Below, one piece after another: positions 27,041 to 35,604 of a stretch of DNA of 64,000 bases (position 1 is its first letter; every line of letters begins with the position of its first letter). The stretch spans positions 20,589 to 84,588 of the forward strand of contig JAVVEL010000010.1 of the NCBI GenBank assembly GCA_032260385.1, in the 5' to 3' direction. The position numbers and the translations under genes are program-made. This stretch comes from UBA9300 sp032260385. Its GTDB lineage: Bacteria; Bacteroidota; Bacteroidia; Bacteroidales; VadinHA17. Under the pieces are notes generated by a model. It searched no databases and was not told where the DNA came from. It saw only the letters and a list, made by a program, of their open reading frames with translations.

Positions 27041-28015
27041 ATGGTTGAGAAGATAATTGAATTAGAAGACATTGATCCAAAAATATTTTTCGGCACAAAT
27101 AATATTCTTGTCGACAGCATCCGCAATCACTTTCCAAAACTTAAGATTATTGCCAGGGGAAACGCGATAAAGGCAATAGGTGAGGAAGAAGAGGTTGAGA
27201 AGTTTGAAGTTAAAATTTATGAACTGATAGATTTTTTTGAGAAGCATAACAAGCTGCAGCAGGATGATATAGAGAGGCTCTTTTCGGATCCGGAAATGTC
27301 AAAGGCTGCCGGCAACGGGGGAATGGAGGAAACACTGGTGTTTAATATAAGCGGAAGGCCAATCAGGGCGAGAACCGTGCACCAGTTTAACCTTGTGGAA
27401 GAATATAAGATTAATGATCTCCTTATAGCTGTGGGACCTGCCGGTACCGGGAAGACATATACAGCCATTGCCCTGGCAGTGAGGGCACTCAAGAATAAGC
27501 AGGTAAAAAGGATCGTTCTTACAAGGCCTGCGGTGGAAGCAGGAGAGAGGCTGGGCTTTCTTCCCGGTGATATGAGAGAGAAACTGGACCCCTACCTGCA
27601 ACCTCTCTATGATGCGCTTAAAGACATGATACACTTCCGCAAACTGGAAGCCTGGCTTGAAGACGGCACAATTCAGATAGCTCCGCTGGCTTATATGAGG
27701 GGAAGAACACTGGAGCAGTCCTTCGTTATACTCGATGAAGCACAGAATACAACCATAAGCCAGCTCAAAATGTTCCTTACAAGAATGGGCGTCAGCTCCA
27801 AGTTTATTATGACAGGCGATATAACACAGATAGACCTTCCTTATAAAAAGAAATCAGGTTTGCTCCAGGCAATGAGAATACTGAAGGGTATTGAAGGTAT
27901 TTCCATCATTGAGTTTGATGAAAGGGATATTGTAAGGCACAAGCTGGTGAAAGATATTGTGAGAGCTTATGATCAGGAAGAGAATGGCGGAGTGGACGAA
28001 GAGAATGAGAGATGA
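27041..28015 (+). CDS. phoH: PhoH family ATPase
   Basis: 324 residues from the ATG at 27041 (MVEKIIELEDIDPKIFFG); the frame begins earlier with a TTG inside a T-rich hairpin, which is an unlikely start. An N-terminal KH-like part (LKIIARGNAIKAIGEEEE) is followed by the PhoH NTPase: Walker A GPAGTGKT (about 131-138), TRPAVEAGERLGFLPGD, Walker B VILDEAQNTT and MTGDITQIDLP. PhoH proteins are RNA-related ATPases of the SF1-like fold, probably in RNA handling. Divergent from the DUF62 gene and upstream of purC after a repeat-containing 133-bp gap. Confidence 0.92.
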   Translation: MVEKIIELEDIDPKIFFGTNNILVDSIRNHFPKLKIIARGNAIKAIGEEEEVEKFEVKIYELIDFFEKHNKLQQDDIERLFSDPEMSKAAGNGGMEETLVFNISGRPIRARTVHQFNLVEEYKINDLLIAVGPAGTGKTYTAIALAVRALKNKQVKRIVLTRPAVEAGERLGFLPGDMREKLDPYLQPLYDALKDMIHFRKLEAWLEDGTIQIAPLAYMRGRTLEQSFVILDEAQNTTISQLKMFLTRMGVSSKFIMTGDITQIDLPYKKKSGLLQAMRILKGIEGISIIEFDERDIVRHKLVKDIVRAYDQEENGGVDEENER

Positions 28016-28036
28016 AGAGACTCTGGGCTGGAAGAA

Positions 28037-28117
28037 AAAGAGGGTTGAGTAAAATTGAGTAAAGTTGATAAAGAGGTGATGATGAGTTTATTACAGTACC
28101 CAGTACCCAGTACCCAG
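28037..28117 (+). repeat. intergenic micro-repeats, including 7-bp CAGTACC x3.4
   Basis: Between phoH and purC. First come GAGTAAAATT/GAGTAAAGTTGATAAAG imperfect units (28047-28073); the 12-mer AAGTTGATAAAG recurs near 63425. Then CAGTACC at 28094, 28101 and 28108 plus CAG. No ORF. Confidence 0.75.
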
Positions 28118-28148
28118 AAGAATATTAACCCATAAATAAATAAGCAGA

Positions 28149-29102
28149 ATGTCACAGACTCTTACCAGGACAAACTTCAGTTTCCCGGGGCAGAAAAGTG
28201 TTTACCACGGGAAAGTGAGAGAAGTTTACAATATTGATGACAAATACCTCCTGATGGTGGTAACGGATCGCATTTCAGCCTTTGATGTGGTTCTTCCGAG
28301 GGGAATCCCCTATAAAGGCCAGGTATTGAACCAGATTGCTTCCAAATTCCTTGATGCCACTTCCGATATAGTGCCAAACTGGAAAATTGCATCACCCGAC
28401 CCCAACGTTACTTTTGGTCACAGATGTGAACCATACCCGGTGGAGATGATTGTCAGGGCCTACCTTACAGGAAGTTCCTGGCGTACCTATAAGTCTGGCG
28501 CCAGAAGTATATGTGGTATCCCCATACGTGAGGGAATGAAGGAACACGAAAAGTTTGGCAAACCAATAATAACCCCTACAACCAAGGCAGAACAGGGTTT
28601 GCATGATGAAGATATTTCAAAAGAAGAGATATTAAAAAAAGGCATAGTGACTGAGGAAGAATATGAAATGCTGGAAAAATACAGCATGGATTTGTTTATG
28701 AGAGGATCCGAAATAGCAGCTGAGCACGGGCTTATTCTCGTAGATACAAAATATGAATTCGGAAAAAAAGACGGTGAGATTTACCTGATTGACGAAATAC
28801 ATACCCCTGACTCCTCAAGATACTTTTATGCAGATGTATACAGGAAAAGGTTTAACAGGGGAGAAGCCCAGAAACAGCTTTCTAAGGAATTCGTGAGGGA
28901 ATGGCTGATGGATCGCGGCTTCCAGGGCCAGGAGGGTCAGGAGGTTCCTGAAATGACAGATGAATTCGTTAACGAAGTGTCGGAGCGGTATATCGAACTA
29001 TTCGAAAAAATTACCGGGGACAAATTCGAAAGAGCAGATATTTCTGGCATAGAGGCCAGGATTGAGATGAATGTACAGAAATTTATGAGCGATTACAGGT
29101 AA
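28149..29102 (+). CDS. purC: phosphoribosylaminoimidazolesuccinocarboxamide synthase
   Basis: 317 residues, the long form of SAICAR synthetase found in Bacteroidota and eukaryote-like lineages. Motifs: GKVREVYNIDDKYLLMVVTDRISAFDVVLP, PYPVEMIVRAYLTGSSWR, and LVDTKYEFG...IYLIDEIHTPDSSR with the metal/ATP-site acids. It ligates aspartate to CAIR in purine synthesis, using ATP. A hairpin (TTTCAGA at 29117 with TCTGAAA at 29147) follows within 50 bp and may end the transcript. nfnA starts 105 bp further on. Confidence 0.95.
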   Translation: MSQTLTRTNFSFPGQKSVYHGKVREVYNIDDKYLLMVVTDRISAFDVVLPRGIPYKGQVLNQIASKFLDATSDIVPNWKIASPDPNVTFGHRCEPYPVEMIVRAYLTGSSWRTYKSGARSICGIPIREGMKEHEKFGKPIITPTTKAEQGLHDEDISKEEILKKGIVTEEEYEMLEKYSMDLFMRGSEIAAEHGLILVDTKYEFGKKDGEIYLIDEIHTPDSSRYFYADVYRKRFNRGEAQKQLSKEFVREWLMDRGFQGQEGQEVPEMTDEFVNEVSERYIELFEKITGDKFERADISGIEARIEMNVQKFMSDYR

Positions 29103-29116
29103 TGCTCTATAACATG

Positions 29117-29153
29117 TTTCAGAAAGTGGCCTCTTTGGTTGCTTTCTCTGAAA
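29117..29153 (+). terminator. hairpin after purC (weak)
   Basis: TTTCAGAAAG (29117-29126) can pair with CTTT-C-TCTGAAA (29142-29153), loop about 15 nt. It is followed by an A-run rather than a T-run on the plus strand, so it is not a classical intrinsic terminator for purC. Confidence 0.25.
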
Positions 29154-29207
29154 AAAATTTCAACCTTGGAAATTATTTTTTTGTGATAGTCAAAATTAAT
29201 TTCAAGG

Positions 29208-30038
29208 ATGAATAAAATTATTATGAAAGAGCAGTTGAACAACAATGTTGTTAAACTGGTAATTGATGCACCTCGTATTGCACGGAAGCGTAAAGCAGGG
29301 CATTTCGTTATAGTAAAAATTGACAAAAAAGGAGAGAGAATTCCCCTTACCATTGCTGATGCCGATCCTTCCGGTGGGACAATAACTCTCGTCATCCAGA
29401 AGGTTGGTGTTACATCACATAAGTTATCCCTGATGGAGGAAGGTGACAGCCTGGCTGATGTTGTCGGTCCCCTGGGTCATGCCACTGAAATTGACAGGGT
29501 AGGTACCGTATTGTGCGCGGGAGGGGGAGTGGGGGTAGCTCCATTATTGCCAATTGCCAGGGCTTTTAAGGAAGCGGGCAACAGGGTCCTTTCAGTAATT
29601 GCTGCAAGAAATAGTGATCTGATTATCCTTGAGGATGAGATGAGGGAGTGTTCCGATGAAGTTATTATAATGACCGATGACGGTTCCTACGGAAAACAGG
29701 GACTGGTTACTCATGGGATGGAAGAAATACTCGACAGGGAGAAGGTTAACCTTGCCGTTACAATCGGCCCTGCCATTATGATGAAGTTTGCTTCCCTGAC
29801 AAGCAAAAAATATAATGTTCCCACAATCGCCAGTCTGAATACCATTATGGTTGATGGAACAGGTATGTGCGGAGCATGCCGGGTGAGCGTTGACGGCAAA
29901 ACAAGATTCGTATGTGTTGACGGACCTGAATTCGATGCACATAAAATTGACTATGATGAGATGATTATGCGGCTGGGAGCCTATGAAGACAAGGAAAGAG
30001 AGGCTTACGAGAAATATCTTGAGACAGTCAGCCAATAA
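29208..30038 (+). CDS. nfnA: NfnA: NADH/ferredoxin-NADP oxidoreductase small subunit (FAD, 2Fe-2S)
   Basis: 276 residues. FAD domain with RIPLTIADADPSGGTITLV, NAD-binding domain with CAGGGVGVAPLLPIARA, and a C-terminal 2Fe-2S site GTGMCGACRVSVDG...FVC with ligands C221, C224 and C236. This is the small subunit of NfnAB, which couples NADH and reduced ferredoxin to reduce two NADP+ by flavin-based bifurcation, in the cytosol. nfnB begins 41 bp later. The protein is homologous to PyrK/ferredoxin reductase, so 'dihydroorotate dehydrogenase electron transfer subunit' is the main alternative; the nfnB neighbour argues for NfnA. Confidence 0.88.
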   Translation: MNKIIMKEQLNNNVVKLVIDAPRIARKRKAGHFVIVKIDKKGERIPLTIADADPSGGTITLVIQKVGVTSHKLSLMEEGDSLADVVGPLGHATEIDRVGTVLCAGGGVGVAPLLPIARAFKEAGNRVLSVIAARNSDLIILEDEMRECSDEVIIMTDDGSYGKQGLVTHGMEEILDREKVNLAVTIGPAIMMKFASLTSKKYNVPTIASLNTIMVDGTGMCGACRVSVDGKTRFVCVDGPEFDAHKIDYDEMIMRLGAYEDKEREAYEKYLETVSQ

Positions 30039-30079
30039 ACCCTTTCAATAATCATTATCCGGAAAATAAAGAATATAAG

Positions 30080-31567
30080 ATGGAAACCATAAGTGATATA
30101 TTAAAGTCAGAACGCCAGCAGGCCTGGAGGGATGAACTTCGCAAGAGCATGAAAGCCAAAGAGCGAACCTCCATACCAAGGGTTAAAATGCCTGAACAGG
30201 ACCCGAATGTGAGAAATAAAAACCATAGCGAAGTTAATCTTGGCCTCACAAAAGAAATGGCAATGAAAGAGGCTCAGAGATGTCTCGATTGTGTCGATCC
30301 AACATGTATTACAGGTTGCCCGGTCGGAATTAACATACCAAAATTCATTAAAAGGATTGAGCAGGGTGAATTTCTTGAATCTGCCAAAACACTGAAGGAA
30401 ACAAATGCCTTGCCCGCGGTATGCGGGCGTGTTTGCCCCCAGGAAGTCCAGTGTGAAGTAAACTGCTTCTATGTTCAAAAGCTGAAGAAGGATCCTGTGG
30501 CAATAGGCTTTCTTGAAAGGTTTGCTGCTGATTATGAGCGAAATAGTGGAAGTATCTCTGTTCCCGCTGTGGAGAATAAAAATGGGATTAAGGTAGCTGT
30601 AATAGGCTCAGGACCGGCAGGTCTGGCGGTGGCCGGGGATATGATTAAATGGGGATATGACGTTACCGTATTTGAAGCCTTGCATGAAATAGGCGGTGTG
30701 CTTAAATACGGAATTCCTGAATTCAGGCTCCCAAATGAAATTGTGGATGTTGAGATTGATAACCTGAAACAGATGGGTGTTAAGTTTGAAACCAATTTCA
30801 TCGTTGGAACAACAGCCACGGTGGACGATCTGAGAAAGGAGGGTTTTGAGGCCTTCTTCGTAGGCTCGGGGGCAGGATTACCTAAATTTATGAATATCCC
30901 GGGTGAAAATTACCGCAGAATATTTTCGTCCAATGAATACCTCACAAGAGTGAACCTTATGAATGCCGCAAATCCTGATTATGACACCCCTGTCTTCAGT
31001 GGAAAAAATGTTGCGGTTATAGGTGGAGGCAATACTGCAATGGACTCAGTACGAACATCAAAACGACTGGGTGCCGACAGGTCGATGATAATTTACAGGA
31101 GATCGATTGAAGAGATGCCTGCACGTGTTGAGGAAATAAAGCATGCACAGGAAGAAGGCGTCGAATTTATGAACCTCAACAGTCCCGTGGAATATTTTTC
31201 TGATGGAAGAGGAAATGTAAATAAAATGCTTGTACAGAGAATGGAGCTGGGTGAACCCGACAGCTCCGGACGCAGGAGACCGGTACCTCTTGAAGGCTCG
31301 GAATATGAGGTTAAAGTGGATACCGTAGTAGTCGCCATCGGTGTATCACCAAATCCCCTCATTCCTGCGAGCATGCCTGAACTGGAAGTTACCAACTGGG
31401 GAACTATAAAAGTCGATCAGGATACCATGCAGTCCTCTGTCGATGGTATTTTTGCCGGAGGCGACATAGTGCGCGGAGGAGCAACCGTAATACTTGCCAT
31501 GGGCGATGGAAGAAAAGCAGCTAAAGGAATGCACGAGTACCTGAAGGCAAAGCTTGCTAAAAAATAA
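30080..31567 (+). CDS. nfnB: NfnB / GltD-like NADPH oxidoreductase large subunit
   Basis: 495 residues. An N-terminal domain holds two [4Fe-4S] clusters (CLDCVDPTCITGCPVGI and CGRVCPQEVQCEVNC); then FAD site VIGSGPAGLAVAGDM and NADPH site VIGGGNTAMDSVRTSKR, closing with FAGGDIVRGGATVILAMGDG. It is the same family as glutamate synthase small chain (GltD, often annotated gltA). No glutamate synthase large subunit is near, and NfnA precedes it, so the bifurcating transhydrogenase is the better reading. It would supply NADPH from the NADH and ferredoxin produced by amino-acid fermentation. Confidence 0.88.
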   Translation: METISDILKSERQQAWRDELRKSMKAKERTSIPRVKMPEQDPNVRNKNHSEVNLGLTKEMAMKEAQRCLDCVDPTCITGCPVGINIPKFIKRIEQGEFLESAKTLKETNALPAVCGRVCPQEVQCEVNCFYVQKLKKDPVAIGFLERFAADYERNSGSISVPAVENKNGIKVAVIGSGPAGLAVAGDMIKWGYDVTVFEALHEIGGVLKYGIPEFRLPNEIVDVEIDNLKQMGVKFETNFIVGTTATVDDLRKEGFEAFFVGSGAGLPKFMNIPGENYRRIFSSNEYLTRVNLMNAANPDYDTPVFSGKNVAVIGGGNTAMDSVRTSKRLGADRSMIIYRRSIEEMPARVEEIKHAQEEGVEFMNLNSPVEYFSDGRGNVNKMLVQRMELGEPDSSGRRRPVPLEGSEYEVKVDTVVVAIGVSPNPLIPASMPELEVTNWGTIKVDQDTMQSSVDGIFAGGDIVRGGATVILAMGDGRKAAKGMHEYLKAKLAKK

Positions 31568-31605
31568 TATTTGTAAATTGTGAAAAAACAAAAATACAAT
31601 TCAAA

Positions 31606-32604
31606 ATGGCAGATTTAACTACAAAATACCTCGGACTATCATTAAGCAATCCTATCATTATAGGAAGTTCCGGCTTGTGCGATTCAGTCGACAATATCCT
31701 TGATCTTGAAAAGGCAGGAGCTGGTGCAGTTGTACTTAAATCCCTGTTCGAGGAACAGATAATGATGGAAGTCGATGCCAGCCTCAGGGAAGCATACCGG
31801 AATGATATGATTTATACGGCAAAATCTGAAACCCTTGATTATATTGATTTACATATAAGGGAAAGAACCCTTTCTGCTTATATTGAACTGATCAAGGAAG
31901 TCAAAAAAAAGGTCATGATCCCGGTCATTGCCAGTATAAACTGTGTGTCGTCGGCTGAGTGGACAAATTATGCAAATTACTTTGAAGAGGCAGGTGCCGA
32001 TGCCCTGGAGCTCAACATAGCAATTCTTCCTTCTGATGAAAAAACAGGTGCGGATAAGATAGAACAGGTTTATCTCGATATCATCGAAAAAGTGCTGTCA
32101 AAAGTAAATATACCGGTTTCAGTAAAAATGAGTTACTTTTTTACAAATCTTGCACAGATGGTAAAAAGATTGTCATCTACAGGCATCAGGGGCATTGTAA
32201 TGTTTAACAGGTTCTATACGCCGGATTTCGACATTAATAACTTTTCCGAGAAATCCTCAAATACCTTCAGTACACCTTCAGAATCAGGAAACGTAAGAAG
32301 ATGGATAGGCATTATGTCGTCAAAGACAGACTGTCATCTTGCAGCATCAACGGGTATTTACAGTTCTGAGGATATGATAAAACAATTGCTTGCAGGAGCC
32401 AGGGCTGTCCAGGTGGTTTCGGCTATCTACAAAAATGGTAAAGATCATATACAGAAGATGCTAGGTGGCCTTGACCGGTGGATGGATGAAAAGGGCTATA
32501 ATACCATTGAGCAATTCAGGGGGAAACTGAGCCAGGATAAAACAGAGAATCCCTCTGCCTATGAGCGTATACAATTCATGAAATATTTCAGTGAAATCAA
32601 ATAA
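31606..32604 (+). CDS. dihydroorotate dehydrogenase-like flavoprotein
   Basis: 332 residues, a TIM-barrel FMN protein of the class-1 dihydroorotate dehydrogenase superfamily: NPIIIGSSGLCDSVDNI at the start, VIASINC..., DALELNIAI, PVSVKMSYFF, and an FMN-phosphate region GARAVQVVSAIYKNG. The catalytic Cys/Ser loop of PyrD is not clear, and 'dihydroorotate dehydrogenase-like' proteins of this kind are common in Bacteroidota beside nfnAB. It starts 38 bp after nfnB. The order resembles PreT-PreA (dihydropyrimidine dehydrogenase), but the C-terminal ferredoxin domain of PreA is missing. Substrate unknown. Confidence 0.82.
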   Translation: MADLTTKYLGLSLSNPIIIGSSGLCDSVDNILDLEKAGAGAVVLKSLFEEQIMMEVDASLREAYRNDMIYTAKSETLDYIDLHIRERTLSAYIELIKEVKKKVMIPVIASINCVSSAEWTNYANYFEEAGADALELNIAILPSDEKTGADKIEQVYLDIIEKVLSKVNIPVSVKMSYFFTNLAQMVKRLSSTGIRGIVMFNRFYTPDFDINNFSEKSSNTFSTPSESGNVRRWIGIMSSKTDCHLAASTGIYSSEDMIKQLLAGARAVQVVSAIYKNGKDHIQKMLGGLDRWMDEKGYNTIEQFRGKLSQDKTENPSAYERIQFMKYFSEIK

Positions 32605-32656
32605 GTTACTTCAGATTACATAATTATTCCGGCAATATATTTGTAGGATATTTTTT

Positions 32657-32664
32657 TAACTTTG
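32657..32664 (+). promoter_or_regulatory. possible -7 element (TAACTTTG) before the LysM gene
   Basis: TAACTTTG (32657-32664) and a second match TATATTTG (32636-32643) both fit TAnnTTTG within 55 bp of the start codon. The correct -33 spacing is not clear for either. Confidence 0.35.
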
Positions 32665-32689
32665 TTGCGTTTTGAATAATTAGCAATAA

Positions 32690-34624
32690 ATGAAAAATAA
32701 GCTTCGGAGATTATGTATTTCTGTTCTCACAGCAGCCCTCCTGTTCCCATCCTTATCAGCGCAGGTAAGGGTGGAAAAATCGAAGGATAAAGTTATCATT
32801 GGAGGGACAGCATACTATATCCATATAGTGGATACCTCCCAGACACTTTATTCAATATCCAGGGCCTACAATGTATCAACTGAAATAATAAGCAGGGAAA
32901 ACCCCTCTGCCGTATACGGATTGCGTATTGGCCAGGCATTGAAAATCCCTGTCTCCTCAGTGGAAGAGGGAGTCCAGAAAGACAGGGACACAGAAAGATA
33001 TAATTATCATAAATTACAGAAAGGGGAGTCAATATATTCTCTTTCAAAAAAGTATGATGTTTCAGAAGACCAGATAATAGAAGCCAATCCCGGCATTGAT
33101 ATCTATGACCTGCCCGTAGGAACTGAACTGGCCATACCAAAAAAACAATTCAGGGAACAGGCGCAGTACTTTAAGACAGATGAACCCGGTATTGTTTTGC
33201 ACAGGGTGGAAGAAGGTGAAAATTACTCCACCCTCTCAAGGAAGTACAATGTTAGCATAAGAGATATAAGGAGGGTAAATCGCGGGATACTATTCCCAAG
33301 GGTGGGAGAGGTGATAAGAATCCCCTCTGACAGGGAGGAAGCAGACATTTTAGATGATGCTGACCCGGCAATTCTGAGTGACGAAAAACTGGCATACCTC
33401 TTTGATGGCACTCCTGTTGACTATACACCGGTCGGGAAGCTCGACGGTAAAATTAATGTGACCCTCATGCTTCCCCTTATGCTGGAAGAGAACAGTAAAA
33501 GATCATATATCGATTCATCTGAATATGATGCCCGGGGACGGAAAAGATATAAGCTGATTAAGCGGCCTGAGGAATGGATTTACCCGCGCAGCGAAGTTTT
33601 TATTGAATTTTATGAAGGTGCCCTTCTGGCAATTGACGAACTGAAGCAAAAAGGCCTGGATATTGAATTACAGGTTTTTGATACCATGCGCGATTCTTTA
33701 CGGGTGAACAGCTTCCTTGAAACAGGCCTCTTAAATGATGCTGATCTTATTGTTGGTCCCGTTTATGCCAATAACCTTGAACAGGTAGCGAGATATGCAA
33801 GAAAGTACAGGATACCCCTTGTATCTCCCCTGGCTTCACAGAACTCCGAAGTATTGAGGATCAACCCCTATCTTTTCAAGGTACAGCCATCGATTGACGT
33901 AATCGAGGACGCAATGGCAGAGGAAATCAGTAATTATTATGATCATAACCTGGTGCTCGTGCATTCCGACACTGCATGGAGCGCTGACCTGTCCTGGAAG
34001 TTCAAGGATAAGATCTACAGGAGACTCAGACTGAAAGTGCCCTTCAGTGATATTACCCTGCGCGAGGTTTATTTTACCAGCCGCTCAACTTATAATGATA
34101 CCATAAACATCATCGACCATGCCATGACCGAGGACAGGCCAAACCTTATTATTCTGGCTTCTGATGATGAAGCGGTGATGAGCGAGGTAATAGTAAATGT
34201 CCATAACCTTCTCAGAAAATACGATATCAAGCTGATAGGCTACCCGAACATAAGATGGCTTGATAATCTCGATCCATTGTATTTCTATGAACTGGGGATA
34301 ATGCTTTTTACCCCTAACTGGGTTGATTACAGCCAGGATGATATCCGGAGCTTCCTGGAAAAATACCGCGATTTTTTTAAGATGGAACCACCTGTACGCA
34401 GCTACGCCTGGCAGAGCTATGACATTATGTATTACTTCATAAGCGGACTGGCCTTGCACGGAACTGACTTTATGTACCGGCCTTCAATGCATAAACCTGA
34501 TTTGTTGCAGGTAGATTTTAGCTTTGAGCGGACCGGATTAATGAATGGCTTCGAAAATCACCGGCTATACCTGATACGTTATACGCCTGACCTTAATATC
34601 GAGTTTATCAATAAAGCAAACTAG
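32690..34624 (+). CDS. LysM and type-1 periplasmic-binding-protein (PBP1) domain protein
   Basis: 644 residues with a signal peptide ending near SLSAQ. Three LysM repeats follow (about 40-85, 105-150, 165-212: TLYSISRAYNVSTEIISREN, SIYSLSKKYDVSEDQI, NYSTLSRKYNVSIRDI), which bind peptidoglycan. The remaining about 250-640 is a type-1 periplasmic-binding fold (VTLMLPLMLEEN, DLIVGPVYANNLEQVARYA, PLVSPLASQN). The combination is typical of Bacteroidota and is probably a periplasmic sensor or wall-binding scaffold rather than an ABC-transporter receptor, as no permease is near. It precedes the ECF sigma gene by 42 bp. Confidence 0.88.
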   Translation: MKNKLRRLCISVLTAALLFPSLSAQVRVEKSKDKVIIGGTAYYIHIVDTSQTLYSISRAYNVSTEIISRENPSAVYGLRIGQALKIPVSSVEEGVQKDRDTERYNYHKLQKGESIYSLSKKYDVSEDQIIEANPGIDIYDLPVGTELAIPKKQFREQAQYFKTDEPGIVLHRVEEGENYSTLSRKYNVSIRDIRRVNRGILFPRVGEVIRIPSDREEADILDDADPAILSDEKLAYLFDGTPVDYTPVGKLDGKINVTLMLPLMLEENSKRSYIDSSEYDARGRKRYKLIKRPEEWIYPRSEVFIEFYEGALLAIDELKQKGLDIELQVFDTMRDSLRVNSFLETGLLNDADLIVGPVYANNLEQVARYARKYRIPLVSPLASQNSEVLRINPYLFKVQPSIDVIEDAMAEEISNYYDHNLVLVHSDTAWSADLSWKFKDKIYRRLRLKVPFSDITLREVYFTSRSTYNDTINIIDHAMTEDRPNLIILASDDEAVMSEVIVNVHNLLRKYDIKLIGYPNIRWLDNLDPLYFYELGIMLFTPNWVDYSQDDIRSFLEKYRDFFKMEPPVRSYAWQSYDIMYYFISGLALHGTDFMYRPSMHKPDLLQVDFSFERTGLMNGFENHRLYLIRYTPDLNIEFINKAN

Positions 34625-34666
34625 GCCGGGAATAAATCGCTTATTATAATTGTCTTACTATTGTGT

Positions 34667-35233
34667 ATGGTGAAATATGATTATACCAGCTCTGATGATC
34701 AGGAACTTGTTCTCCGTACCCTGGATGGCGATAACATGGCATTCAACGAGATAATCAGAAGGTATAAAAATATGGTAGCCAGAACAGTTAAAAGCATGCT
34801 GGGTGATGTACAGCAGGCTGAGGATGTTGGTCAGGATACCTTTATACGCCTGTATAAGAATCTTAAGGACTTCAGGGGTGATTCGAAGTTGAGTACTTAT
34901 TTGCAACGCATTGCCATTAACCAATCACTCAACGAAATAAGGCGAAATAAAAGATTCCTGTCAATGTTTTACCGTAGCGATGATAAAGAAGAAGCCAGGG
35001 AGATGGAATTATCATCAGGTGATGAAGGAAGAGAAAGAGATATAAAAGAGTATGTTAACAAGGCAATTTCAAAACTTGACCCTGATTTCAGAACTGTTGT
35101 TGTTCTGCGGACAATACATGGATACAGTACAAAAGAAACGGCAGAAATACTGGAACTCCCCCTGGGAACAGTTTTGTCGCGACTTTCGAGGGCTAAGGAG
35201 CATCTGAAGGAATTTTTAAAGGACTTAGAATAA
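34667..35233 (+). CDS. ECF-type RNA polymerase sigma factor
   Basis: About 188 residues from the ATG at 34667; a TTG two codons earlier opens the frame. Region 2 (MAFNEIIRRYKNMVARTVKSML, GQDTFIRLYKNLKDFRGDSKLSTYLQRIA) and region 4 (LDPDFRTVVVLRTIHGYSTKETAEILELPLGTVLSRL) are both clear; region 3 is absent, as in ECF (group 4) sigmas. It precedes a one-helix protein (5 bp) and a Spy-like periplasmic protein, a likely sigma/anti-sigma/effector unit responding to envelope stress. Confidence 0.9.
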   Translation: MVKYDYTSSDDQELVLRTLDGDNMAFNEIIRRYKNMVARTVKSMLGDVQQAEDVGQDTFIRLYKNLKDFRGDSKLSTYLQRIAINQSLNEIRRNKRFLSMFYRSDDKEEAREMELSSGDEGRERDIKEYVNKAISKLDPDFRTVVVLRTIHGYSTKETAEILELPLGTVLSRLSRAKEHLKEFLKDLE

Positions 35234-35238
35234 AAATT

Positions 35239-35589
35239 ATGGAACCTGGAAAAATCAAAGATCTGTTTTTGCGATCCCTGACCGCTGAAATTAGCAGCGA
35301 TGAAAGGACAGTTCTGGAGAGAAGACTCCTGACAGATCATAGGTTCAGTAAAGGCTTTACTGAAAAGATCATGAAAAAAATTGCCTCAGCAAAAATCCTG
35401 GTGAACGGCAAACATGATCTGGTAAGATCCTTCGACAGTATTTTCCTGAGGGTGGCCATTCCTGCTGCTGCCGCTGTTGTTATACTCGTAATCAGTATAC
35501 TCCTCAGCCAGGGCTCCTTATCCTATGATACCCTGCTGGGTATCGACAACGAAGTTGACGGGATGCTGGTAAGTCTGCTTGCTGAATAA
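35239..35589 (+). CDS. putative anti-sigma factor, single-span membrane protein
   Basis: 116 residues, one transmembrane helix (VAIPAAAAVVILVISILLSQG, about 71-91), with a cytosolic N-terminal helical part (SSDERTVLERRLLTDHRFSKGFTEKIMKKI) and a short periplasmic tail. No family motif was recognised. Position 5 bp after the ECF sigma gene, and the cytosolic-helix plus one-span topology, suggest an anti-sigma factor; this is inference from context. Confidence 0.65.
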   Translation: MEPGKIKDLFLRSLTAEISSDERTVLERRLLTDHRFSKGFTEKIMKKIASAKILVNGKHDLVRSFDSIFLRVAIPAAAAVVILVISILLSQGSLSYDTLLGIDNEVDGMLVSLLAE

Positions 35590-35604
35590 ACGAATTAAGA
35601 TAAT

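Noticed and set aside
30080..31567. Glutamate synthase small subunit (GltD)
   Set aside because: No large GltB subunit nearby and an NfnA partner precedes it, so NfnB is the better assignment.
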